Below, piece by piece: positions 1 to 6,445 of a stretch of 8,990 nucleotides of DNA; the stretch's first letter is position 1; each line of letters opens with the position of its first letter. The notes beneath the pieces were generated by a model. The model was given only the letters and a program-made list of their open reading frames with translations, was not told the DNA's origin and ran no database searches. The stretch comes from Nitrospirota bacterium. GTDB taxonomy: Bacteria > Nitrospirota > Nitrospiria > Nitrospirales > UBA8639. The stretch lies in contig JAOUNC010000086.1 in NCBI GenBank assembly GCA_029881175.1, positions 1 to 8,990 of the forward strand. Direction: 5' to 3'. The position numbers and the translations under genes were made by a program.

Positions 1-2
1 GG

Positions 3-998
3 ACTGCGGATCGCATTCGTGAACTGATTCGACAACACCAACCCTGTCCCTCTCGATTCGATGTGGTTTCCAATCCCGAATTTCTTCGAGAGGGATCAGC
101 CATTGAAGACTGTCTGCATCCCAATCGTGTGGTCATCGGCACTGATAGTCCTCAAGCTATTGCCATCATGAAAGATTTGTATCGTCCGCTTTATCTCATC
201 GAAACTCCGATTGTGATCACCACCACCCAAACCTCCGAATTGATTAAATATGCCTCCAATGCCTTTTTAGCCACAAAAATCTCGTTCATCAATGAAATCG
301 CTAATCTTTGTGAACAGGTACAGGCAGACGTCCAGGTCGTGGCTAAAGGCATGGGACTGGATAACCGGATCGGAAGCAAATTTCTACATGCGGGTCCTGG
401 ATCCGGCGGGTCGTGCTTTGGCAAAGATACCGCGGCGCTCATTCATCTTGGTGAGAGCGTTGACTCTCCCATGCACATCACTCGCGCCACCAAGCACGTC
501 AATAATCTCCAAAGACAGAACATGGTGAAAAAAATTCACACAGCTCTTGGTGATCTTTCCGGCAAAACTATTGGATTTCTGGGCCTGTCATTCAAACCCA
601 ATACGAATGACATCCGAGATTCTCCAGCCCTTGCCATCGCGTCCGCACTCTTGGATCACGGAGTTACCGTCCAAGCCTATGACCCTGAAGCCCTTGAGGA
701 AGCCTGTTTGTCTCTCCCTGCATTACGTCGCTGCCAGGATTCCTACGAAGCCGCGGACCAGGCCGATGCTCTGGTATTGGCCACTGAATGGAATCAATTC
801 CGCCATTTAGATTTGCATCGAATCAAATCCCTGTTACGACAGCCCATTATTGTGGATCTTCGAAATGTTTACGATCCTCTCGTGTTGAAGGATATGGGAT
901 TTGACTACATCTCCGTTGGTCGCAGGCCGGTAGGCCAGATGGTACCCGAAGAATCTACAGAAAACATTGAAGAGAAATTGGCAGGGGTTTCTTCCTAA
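3..998 (+). CDS. UDP-glucose 6-dehydrogenase family protein, 5' end missing
   Basis: The reading frame is open from base 3, so the gene starts left of the window; 331 residues plus TAA are visible of a family usually 430-450 long. The missing part is the N-terminal NAD-binding Rossmann domain. Visible signatures are NPEFLREG just after the left edge, the central dimerisation helix with SELIKYASNAFLATK and FINE (catalytic Lys and Asn region), and GSGGSCFGKDT with the catalytic Cys codon at 414-416 (visible residue 138). The C-terminal UDP-binding domain follows, with GLSFKPNTNDIRDSPAL. Family members oxidise UDP-glucose to UDP-glucuronate (or GDP-mannose/UDP-HexNAc equivalents) with two NAD+ in the cytoplasm. 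Context fits precursor supply for an acidic exopolysaccharide. The residue after Cys-Phe is Gly where many homologues have Pro. The family is certain; exact substrate is not. Confidence 0.95.
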   Translation, partial: TADRIRELIRQHQPCPSRFDVVSNPEFLREGSAIEDCLHPNRVVIGTDSPQAIAIMKDLYRPLYLIETPIVITTTQTSELIKYASNAFLATKISFINEIANLCEQVQADVQVVAKGMGLDNRIGSKFLHAGPGSGGSCFGKDTAALIHLGESVDSPMHITRATKHVNNLQRQNMVKKIHTALGDLSGKTIGFLGLSFKPNTNDIRDSPALAIASALLDHGVTVQAYDPEALEEACLSLPALRRCQDSYEAADQADALVLATEWNQFRHLDLHRIKSLLRQPIIVDLRNVYDPLVLKDMGFDYISVGRRPVGQMVPEESTENIEEKLAGVSS

Positions 999-1039
999 TG
1001 CCTAATCCGTTTCCGACAGAAGACATGCCCTTTCCTACT

Positions 1040-1101
1040 TTCTCATCAAATTCTCATGTACTTCTCATCAACCTTTCATCTCATCCTCACGAGTTCTTCA
1101 T
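1040..1101 (+). promoter_or_regulatory. Six tandem heptamers at 11-bp spacing, putative OmpR/PhoB-type operator
   Basis: Heptamers start at 1040, 1051, 1062, 1073, 1084 and 1095, each exactly 11 bases apart: TTCTCAT, TTCTCAT, TTCTCAT, CTTTCAT, TCCTCAC, TCTTCAT. The consensus is YYYTCAY followed by four variable bases. The first three units are identical; the last three each match five of seven. Tandem direct repeats of about 7+4 bases are the known binding geometry of winged-helix OmpR/PhoB response regulators (compare the Pho box, CTGTCAT repeats at 11 bp). The array lies in the only long gap between the dehydrogenase and the receiver gene, so it likely controls the downstream operon. The repeat is seen directly; the bound protein is inference. 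Confidence 0.6.
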
Positions 1102-1111
1102 CTGGCCTTGG

Positions 1112-1117
1112 TACATT
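1112..1117 (+). promoter_or_regulatory. Possible -10 element of the operon promoter
   Basis: TACATT matches the sigma-70 -10 consensus at four of six bases. It lies 10 bases after the last heptamer of the repeat array, the spacing seen in PhoB-type activated promoters where the operator replaces a -35 box. No good -35 hexamer precedes it. A TATATAT run at 1134-1140 is an alternative. This is weak on its own and rests on the array. Confidence 0.3.
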
Positions 1118-1152
1118 GTGAACATTACCAATCTATATATGGAACAGAGCCC

Positions 1153-1608
1153 ATGAACATTCTGCTGTTTGACGATGACTTGAGAATTTTACGATTTTTA
1201 AAACGAGGTCTCGAGGCGGAATCCCATACGGTGTCTATGGCCACTTCTCACAGCCAAGGATGGGAATTATTACAAATCGGCGGGTTTGACCTGGTCATCC
1301 TTGATGTGTTCCTGGGAGCAGAAAATGGATTGGACTTTTGCCAACAACTTCGTCAACAAAAGCACGCCGTCCCCGTCTTGATGATGACCGCCAAAGATTC
1401 CCCAGAGATGTCCCTCGAATGCCAAGAAGCCGGTGCGGACGGATATCTGCCTAAACCCTTTGCCTTTGATGACCTGATATCCAGCATAGAAAGATTGACC
1501 AGTAAGCCGTCTTCTCCGTCCCCCTCTTTCTTCTCAGGAATTCCGGGTTTTGCCATGACCGTCAATAGTTTCTCTACCGGTTTACTATTCCTGAATTGGC
1601 TCGTCTAA
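1153..1608 (+). CDS. Stand-alone response-regulator receiver protein
   Basis: The 151-residue product is a CheY-like receiver: acidic pocket D7/D8, phospho-acceptor D51 in FDLVILDVF, T79 in LMMTA, and K101-P in YLPKPF. The receiver ends near residue 117. The remaining 34 residues are a Ser/Pro linker and a short hydrophobic end (GLLFLNWLV), with no winged-helix or other output domain. The frame is also open upstream to a TTG at 1108, but the ATG at 1153 begins exactly at the conserved first beta strand (MNILLFDDD) and is preferred; its ribosome site is weak (GGA at 1141-1143). The gene ends 26 bases before the first glycosyltransferase. Receiver-only proteins act by phospho-dependent protein binding, so it probably modulates polysaccharide synthesis or passes phosphate to another regulator. 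The partner kinase is not in the window. Confidence 0.88.
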   Translation: MNILLFDDDLRILRFLKRGLEAESHTVSMATSHSQGWELLQIGGFDLVILDVFLGAENGLDFCQQLRQQKHAVPVLMMTAKDSPEMSLECQEAGADGYLPKPFAFDDLISSIERLTSKPSSPSPSFFSGIPGFAMTVNSFSTGLLFLNWLV

Positions 1609-1623
1609 CCAGTAAAAGAAAGT

Positions 1624-1629
1624 AGGAAA
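1624..1629 (+). promoter_or_regulatory. Ribosome binding site of the GT28-like gene
   Basis: AGGAAA lies five bases before the ATG at 1635 and supports that start. Confidence 0.7.
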
Positions 1630-1634
1630 CACTC

Positions 1635-2957
1635 ATGAAACTCCAGTCACTCAAAAAAATCAAAGAATTAGTCAATTCGAACACCAAGCGGGTGGTCTTT
1701 TATTCTCATGATACTTTTGGATTGGGAAACATTCGGCGAACCCTCTCCATTTGCCAATTCCTCATGGAGTCGATTCCTGACCTTTCCATCCTCATCATTT
1801 CAGGATCTCCCATGGTGCACAGTTTTCGCATCCCGGAGGGTGTGGACTATATTAAGTTGCCCTGTCTCTCCAGAACGGAATCCAATGGCTATGGCCCAAA
1901 ATATCTGAAGGAAAATACCCAGGATATCGTCAAGCTCCGAACAGAATTGATTGTCTGCGCCTTAGCGAATTTTCAACCCGACCTGGTTATTGTGGATAAA
2001 AAACCCTATGGGGTCGAAAATGAATTGGAACCAGGTTTAACCTATTTAAAAACCTATCATCCTGAAACCATCATCACGCTTTTGTTACGTGACATTCTTG
2101 ATAGCCCACAGGCGACACGAGCTATCTGGAAAAAACATGAATACTTTAAGGCTCTAGAAGCCCATTATGACCGTATTTTTGTCTTGGGTTCTCCAGAAGT
2201 GTTCAAGGCTTGTACGGAATATCAATTCCCGCTGTCTCTCAAAATCAAAACCCAATATTGTGGATATATCCGTCGAGAGTCGGGGCAACATACCCGAGAG
2301 CACATGCGGAAGAGATTAGGCCTCACAGCAGAAGATCAAATGGTGCTCGTCACCGCAGGAGGAGGCGAAGACGGCGTACGGCTTTTCCAACAATACCTTG
2401 AAAGTATGCCGAAATTATCTCAACGCAACCGGGTGTACAGTACCCTCATTTTTGGTCCAGAAATGTCAGAAGCCATTCGTCAAGAATTAGAGATTGAAGC
2501 CTCTCAATGGCCTTCCATCAAAACACTAACTTTTTCTGATGATGTGATGAGTTATCTGGATGCCGCAGATGTGGCCGTTTCAATGGGCGGGTATGGGACC
2601 ATCTGTGAATTACTCTCCTTACAGAAACCAGCGTTAGTTATTCCACGAGTGCGCCCGGTTGAAGAACAATGGATACGTGCCCAGCGTATGGCTGAATTAG
2701 GATTATTCCAAACGATTCATCCAGACCAACTCACTCCAGGTTCTCTGTGTGAAAAGTTAGAAGATCTGTTAGACCAAGCCATCAATCCGAAAAATCTCGC
2801 CTCTAAATCGATTGTGAATTTAGATGCGTTGCCCACGTTAACGATGTCCATCCTGAATTTACTCATGAATGGAAGCTGGGGCCACGCGAACTCCGACACC
2901 CAAGTGAGATATCAACAGCCAGAACGCGTCCATGAAGCCATGCTACAACTCGCATGA
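1635..2957 (+). CDS. MurG/GT28-like predicted glycosyltransferase
   Basis: The 440-residue protein has the two-domain GT-B layout. The N-terminal domain opens with RVVFYSHDTFGLGNIRRT (residues 19-36), the glycine-rich loop that in MurG-like enzymes reads GxGH; here His is replaced by Asn. The C-terminal domain starts near residue 235 with LVTAGGGEDG and carries the GT28-type donor-binding segment SMGGYGTICELLSLQKPALVIPR in two parts (316-338), followed by EEQ at 343-345. This resembles the group often labelled 'predicted glycosyl transferase' (COG4671-like). No signal peptide or membrane span is evident, so it should act at the cytoplasmic membrane face. It has a good ribosome site and lies 23 bases before the next glycosyltransferase, in the same operon. 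Donor and acceptor cannot be read from sequence. Confidence 0.85.
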   Translation: MKLQSLKKIKELVNSNTKRVVFYSHDTFGLGNIRRTLSICQFLMESIPDLSILIISGSPMVHSFRIPEGVDYIKLPCLSRTESNGYGPKYLKENTQDIVKLRTELIVCALANFQPDLVIVDKKPYGVENELEPGLTYLKTYHPETIITLLLRDILDSPQATRAIWKKHEYFKALEAHYDRIFVLGSPEVFKACTEYQFPLSLKIKTQYCGYIRRESGQHTREHMRKRLGLTAEDQMVLVTAGGGEDGVRLFQQYLESMPKLSQRNRVYSTLIFGPEMSEAIRQELEIEASQWPSIKTLTFSDDVMSYLDAADVAVSMGGYGTICELLSLQKPALVIPRVRPVEEQWIRAQRMAELGLFQTIHPDQLTPGSLCEKLEDLLDQAINPKNLASKSIVNLDALPTLTMSILNLLMNGSWGHANSDTQVRYQQPERVHEAMLQLA

Positions 2958-2980
2958 TCGCATGAGGCCATCGGATTCAT

Positions 2981-4183
2981 ATGACATTTTTTACATCAAA
3001 CTCGCTGCCAACTATTGGGTATATCGTCAAAATTTTTCCGAAACTTTCGGAGACATTTATTCTTCAAGAGATTCTGGAGCTCGAACGCCTCGGCCTTAAT
3101 CTGGTCATCCTGTCTTTACGCCCCCCCTCCGACGCAGATACGCATTCACATTTTCATCAACTCAAGGCTTCAGTGTTGTATGCGCCAGTTGTATTAAATG
3201 GGGGAAAAGGGAACGACATACAAGAATCCTTGTGGACCGAATGGGTCACTGAGAAAGTCCGTGAATATGACATCCAACATCTGCATGCCCATTATGTCAC
3301 CGAACCCACCGATATTGCGGTACAAGTACAGGCCCGCATCGGCATCCCCTATAGCTTTACCACCCATGCCAAAGATCTCTTCCTCTCATCCAAGGAAGAT
3401 GTATCCCGGAAAGTGGATCGCGCACAATTCGTTTTGACCTGTACGGAGTACAACAAAGACTATCTGGAACAGATCGTTCAGTCCAATACACCTGTTTGCC
3501 GGGTCTATCATGGCGTGGACCTGGATGTGTTCCAATCCAGCTCTCCAGAAATTTCTCGTGAAGATAAAACTCGGCCATTGATTTTGAGTATTGGACGGTT
3601 CCGCCCTAAAAAAGGTTTCCCAATCTTAATTCAAGCCTGTGCATCCTTAAAAAAAGCTGGCCATCACTTCCAATGTGTGCTGGTGGGGTATGGTCCACTT
3701 GAACACGACCTGAAACAGATGATTCACCAATTGGGCGTCAGTGATTGTGTCCATCTCACCGGCAAAGTGCCACAGGATGGCATCCTCAACTGGTTCCGGC
3801 AGGCCTCTATCTTCGTCTTGCCCTGTCAAATTGCCGAGGATGGTGACCGCGATGGGATTCCCAATGTCCTTGTCGAAGCCATGTCCATGGGCCTCCCAGT
3901 GGTTTCAACCGCAATCGCCAGTATTCCCGAACTCATTCATGATGGCCACAACGGAATTCTGACCCCTCCCCATCATCCTGAGTCTTTGACCGAAGTGTTA
4001 GGTTTGCTGCTTCAGGACCCAGACCGTCGCAGGACCTTAGGCATGGCGGCCAGAAAAACGGTGGAAGAGGATTTCTGTGCGTCCAGGAACATTCACGTTA
4101 TTTACGATCTTTTCAAATCCATCGCATCACCGGTTCAACATACGTCCATAGAACCTCTACTCCAACAGGTTCCATTACGATGA
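2981..4183 (+). CDS. GT4-family glycosyltransferase, compact N-terminal domain
   Basis: The 400-residue protein is a GT-B, GT4-type enzyme. The N-terminal domain has IGYIVKIFPKLSETFILQEI (12-31), the entry motif of exopolysaccharide/colanic-type GT4 enzymes, then HAHY (102-105) and FTTHAKD (126-132). The C-terminal donor-binding domain has ILSIGRFRPKKGF (201-213), VGYGPLE, and DGDRDGIPNVLVEAMSMG (287-304). The usual E-x7-E motif is D291-x7-E299, with Asp for the first Glu. It is closely related to the gene at 7905, but the stretch between SETF and HAHY is about 54 residues shorter here. A retaining transferase adding one sugar from a nucleotide donor to a lipid-linked glycan in the cytoplasm is expected. 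Its TGA overlaps an ATG at 4180. GAGG at 2964-2967 is a rather distant ribosome site. Confidence 0.92.
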   Translation: MTFFTSNSLPTIGYIVKIFPKLSETFILQEILELERLGLNLVILSLRPPSDADTHSHFHQLKASVLYAPVVLNGGKGNDIQESLWTEWVTEKVREYDIQHLHAHYVTEPTDIAVQVQARIGIPYSFTTHAKDLFLSSKEDVSRKVDRAQFVLTCTEYNKDYLEQIVQSNTPVCRVYHGVDLDVFQSSSPEISREDKTRPLILSIGRFRPKKGFPILIQACASLKKAGHHFQCVLVGYGPLEHDLKQMIHQLGVSDCVHLTGKVPQDGILNWFRQASIFVLPCQIAEDGDRDGIPNVLVEAMSMGLPVVSTAIASIPELIHDGHNGILTPPHHPESLTEVLGLLLQDPDRRRTLGMAARKTVEEDFCASRNIHVIYDLFKSIASPVQHTSIEPLLQQVPLR

Positions 4184-4383
4184 GTCATTCTACTCTTGCC
4201 TCTGTACTCAAAGGGTTTCCTCGGAACGTTTATGTGTTTATAGAAGCTGTCTGGCTTTGTTTATCCCTCCCCCGAAACTGGGGCATCAAACCAATACCTG
4301 TCATGTACAAAATGCTTGCCAGTTCATTTCGAGGAATTCCTTACTGTTTTACCATTCACAACCACTTATCCATATCGTCCTAG
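4180..4383 (+). CDS. Possible small translationally coupled protein, unknown function
   Basis: A 67-residue frame starts at an ATG that overlaps the TGA of the preceding glycosyltransferase (ATGA), with AGG at 4167-4169 ten bases upstream, and ends 14 bases before the lyase start. It fills an otherwise unexplained 214-base gap in a tightly packed operon. The product is basic and partly hydrophobic: a helix-like stretch VYVFIEAVWLCLSL (18-31), then a Trp/Pro-containing turn and YKMLASSFRG. It could be a small membrane-associated or partner protein, or the remnant of a longer gene. I do not recognise a family. The alternative is that the gap is simply leader sequence and the overlap is chance; base composition by codon position does not decide it. 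Confidence 0.4.
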   Translation: MSHSTLASVLKGFPRNVYVFIEAVWLCLSLPRNWGIKPIPVMYKMLASSFRGIPYCFTIHNHLSISS

Positions 4384-4387
4384 AAAC

Positions 4388-4391
4388 AGGA
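4388..4391 (+). promoter_or_regulatory. Ribosome binding site deciding the lyase start
   Basis: AGGA lies six bases before the ATG at 4398. It favours this start over an in-frame TTG at 4257 whose extra 47 residues look non-coding and overlap the small frame at 4180-4383. Confidence 0.6.
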
Positions 4392-4397
4392 TTCAGG

Positions 4398-6410
4398 ATG
4401 CTAGGCCTTCGAACCAAACATACTCACAGCTATTTGTCTCAGCAAATTCAGCATCTTTTCCAAGAGCCTTATTGTCACTGGCCAGCGGAAGACATCCTGC
4501 ACCATTTCAGCCAACGCAATTCGATCGCATATTTTCCCGTGATAGACCCAGTGGAAACCCGAAGAGAAAAAATCGAGAATATTGTACGTGATGAATTTGA
4601 ATTTAACGGTGAAACACAATGCAACCTTTCTCCAATCCGTTGGACCCACAACCCAAGCCAAGATCAGGAATGGCTCATTTTGCTCCACAAGTTTTATTAT
4701 GCCGTCGGGCTTGGCATGGCATTTACCGACACCCAAGATCGGCGGTATCTCGAAAAGTGGGTTGAGCTCACAGATTCATGGATAAATCTGGTCCCGCTCA
4801 ATTTCCTCCCTAGCGATGTTGCAGGCAGACGGATTCAGAATTGGATTTTTGCCCATTATTTCTTTGTGACTCAGGGGAAAGCTGAAGACATTGACCCCGA
4901 GTTTTATATGAAGTTTTTATCCTCACTCTCTCAACAAGTCAGCTATCTATGCCGGAATCTGACGCCAGCGCGAAACCATCGAACCTTGGAACTCTGCTCC
5001 ATCTTTCTTGCGGGAATCGTCTTTCCCGAACTTCGTGAGGCTTCAGACTGGCTGGAGCTGGCCAAAACCGAACTCGTGAAGAACATCCAGTCAGATATAC
5101 TCCCTGATGGCGTTCATTGTGAACTGTCTACGGATTATCATCACCTGGTCCTCAAGAATTTCCTTTGGGTTCGACGTCTGGCGCTTCTCAACCAAATAAT
5201 ATTCCCAGACGTCGTTGATGAACAGATCAAGAAAGCCTTGGAATTTGCACTGTTTGCGCATAAGCCAGATGGAGTGATCCCATCGCTCAGCGACGGAGAC
5301 AGCCGCGGATTCTTAGATCTCCTTGAGCAAGGGTATCAACTGTACGGCAATCAGGAATTACGCTATGCGTCCTTACGAGGAATGGAGGGGACTCCTCCAC
5401 TGGAGAGATCCAAAGGGTTTCCAGATAGTGGGTACTATATTCTTCGTAGTGGCTGGGGAGATGGGCCTGAACCCTACGAAGATGAACGGTATTTAGTCTT
5501 TGATTGCGGCCCTCTCGGGGCCGGCAACCATGGGCATTTTGATCTCCTCAGTTTCGAGATGGCTGCCTATGACCAATCCTTGATTATCGATCCTGGACGA
5601 TACACCTATGATGAATCAGGAGAGGTCAATTGGCGCGTCCGGTTTCGGGAAACCGCCGCACATAACACTGTGGTCGTGGATGGGAAAAATCAGACCCGGT
5701 ATGTCCTCCACAAAATCCGGCATAAGATCCGAGGCCCTCATCCCGACCATCTCGTCAAGGCGTTTATCAGCGAACCCAGTTTTGATTTTATACATGGGCA
5801 AGCGCAGAGCCATGAATACCCCGTCCTCCATGAACGCAAGATTCTGTTCCCTTGCCTGGATTATTGGATCATCATTGATCGGCTCACCGCCCAAGAGGCG
5901 CATCAATACGACCTGCTGTTTCATTTGAACCCGCAGGCTCAGGACGCCGTCACGGTCACGCAGGCCAATGAGACTCTGGCTTATGCGGCTCCGCATGTTC
6001 TCATTGCGCAGCCTCTCACCCCATCCATTCAGGGCGCCATTCTTCAAGGCTATGCTTCAAAGACCTATGGAACAAAGGATCTGGCGCCTATTCTTCGGTT
6101 TCGACAAACCGAGGCCGAAGCCTGTTTTCACACCGTTCTCCTACCCTTCGAAAACCATCAACCGGACGTGAGGATTGAACTTGTTCCGGTATATGCCGGC
6201 AACCGCGTATGTCTTGCGCATGAGGCCTCCTGTCTTCGGATTCGTCGTACCCTGAATCAGGAATCGCTTGAAGACGTCGTATTCCTGTGTCATCAAGATA
6301 TCCCGGCACAGTGTCGGTTTGACGAATATTCTTTTCAAGGCAAGGTGTTCTTCCTCAGAAAAAATGCGCTGGGGGAAATCATTCACCAGTTTGAGATCAA
6401 GAGTTATTAG
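4398..6410 (+). CDS. Heparinase II/III family protein (polysaccharide lyase homologue)
   Basis: From the ATG at 4398 the product is 670 residues, normal for the family. The first half is the alpha/alpha-toroid type (Trp- and Leu-rich helices; PARNHRTLE at 191-199, with N193-H194, and STDYHHLV at 244-251, with Y247). The second half is the beta-sandwich heparinase II/III domain: GAGNHGHFDLLSFEMAAYDQ (374-393), IDPGRYTYDESG (397-408), then FRETAAHNTVVVDGKNQTR in the following segment. In related lyases (for example PL17 alginate lyases) an Asn-His pair, a Tyr and a later His form the active site; all have candidates here (N193, H194, Y247, H378 or H380). The expected reaction is beta-elimination at a uronic-acid linkage, which matches the upstream dehydrogenase. 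No N-terminal signal peptide is visible, odd for an enzyme acting on exported glycan. Substrate unknown. Confidence 0.88.
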   Translation: MLGLRTKHTHSYLSQQIQHLFQEPYCHWPAEDILHHFSQRNSIAYFPVIDPVETRREKIENIVRDEFEFNGETQCNLSPIRWTHNPSQDQEWLILLHKFYYAVGLGMAFTDTQDRRYLEKWVELTDSWINLVPLNFLPSDVAGRRIQNWIFAHYFFVTQGKAEDIDPEFYMKFLSSLSQQVSYLCRNLTPARNHRTLELCSIFLAGIVFPELREASDWLELAKTELVKNIQSDILPDGVHCELSTDYHHLVLKNFLWVRRLALLNQIIFPDVVDEQIKKALEFALFAHKPDGVIPSLSDGDSRGFLDLLEQGYQLYGNQELRYASLRGMEGTPPLERSKGFPDSGYYILRSGWGDGPEPYEDERYLVFDCGPLGAGNHGHFDLLSFEMAAYDQSLIIDPGRYTYDESGEVNWRVRFRETAAHNTVVVDGKNQTRYVLHKIRHKIRGPHPDHLVKAFISEPSFDFIHGQAQSHEYPVLHERKILFPCLDYWIIIDRLTAQEAHQYDLLFHLNPQAQDAVTVTQANETLAYAAPHVLIAQPLTPSIQGAILQGYASKTYGTKDLAPILRFRQTEAEACFHTVLLPFENHQPDVRIELVPVYAGNRVCLAHEASCLRIRRTLNQESLEDVVFLCHQDIPAQCRFDEYSFQGKVFFLRKNALGEIIHQFEIKSY

Positions 6411-6445
6411 ACACCACGATACACCTTTTAGGCTCAGCACAAATC

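Noticed and set aside
1108..1152. N-terminal extension of the receiver gene from a TTG.
   Set aside because: The extra 15 residues precede the first conserved beta strand of a receiver and have no ribosome site; the ATG at 1153 fits the domain boundary.
998..1156. A 52-codon frame starting in a TAATG overlap with the dehydrogenase stop and ending in an ATGA overlap with the receiver start.
   Set aside because: The predicted peptide is low-complexity (Pro, Ser, Phe, His rich), it is built largely from the 11-bp repeat array, and no ribosome site stands out. The regulatory reading of this region explains it better, though the double overlap is curious.
1582..1616. Short inverted repeat (TTTACT ... 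AGTAAA) around the receiver stop codon as a possible terminator.
   Set aside because: Only six bases pair, with a loop over 20 bases and no T-run; the next gene begins 26 bases after the stop in the same direction.
3679..3686. GCTGGTGG, identical to the E. coli Chi site.
   Set aside because: A single eight-base match inside a coding gene is expected by chance and Chi is species-specific.
4257..4397. 47-residue N-terminal extension of the lyase from a TTG.
   Set aside because: The ATG at 4398 has AGGA six bases upstream; the extension lacks family character and overlaps the small frame at 4180-4383.
5616..6047. A 143-codon open frame on the minus strand inside the lyase gene.
   Set aside because: Shadow of the conserved heparinase domain on the opposite strand; no independent start signal or domain.
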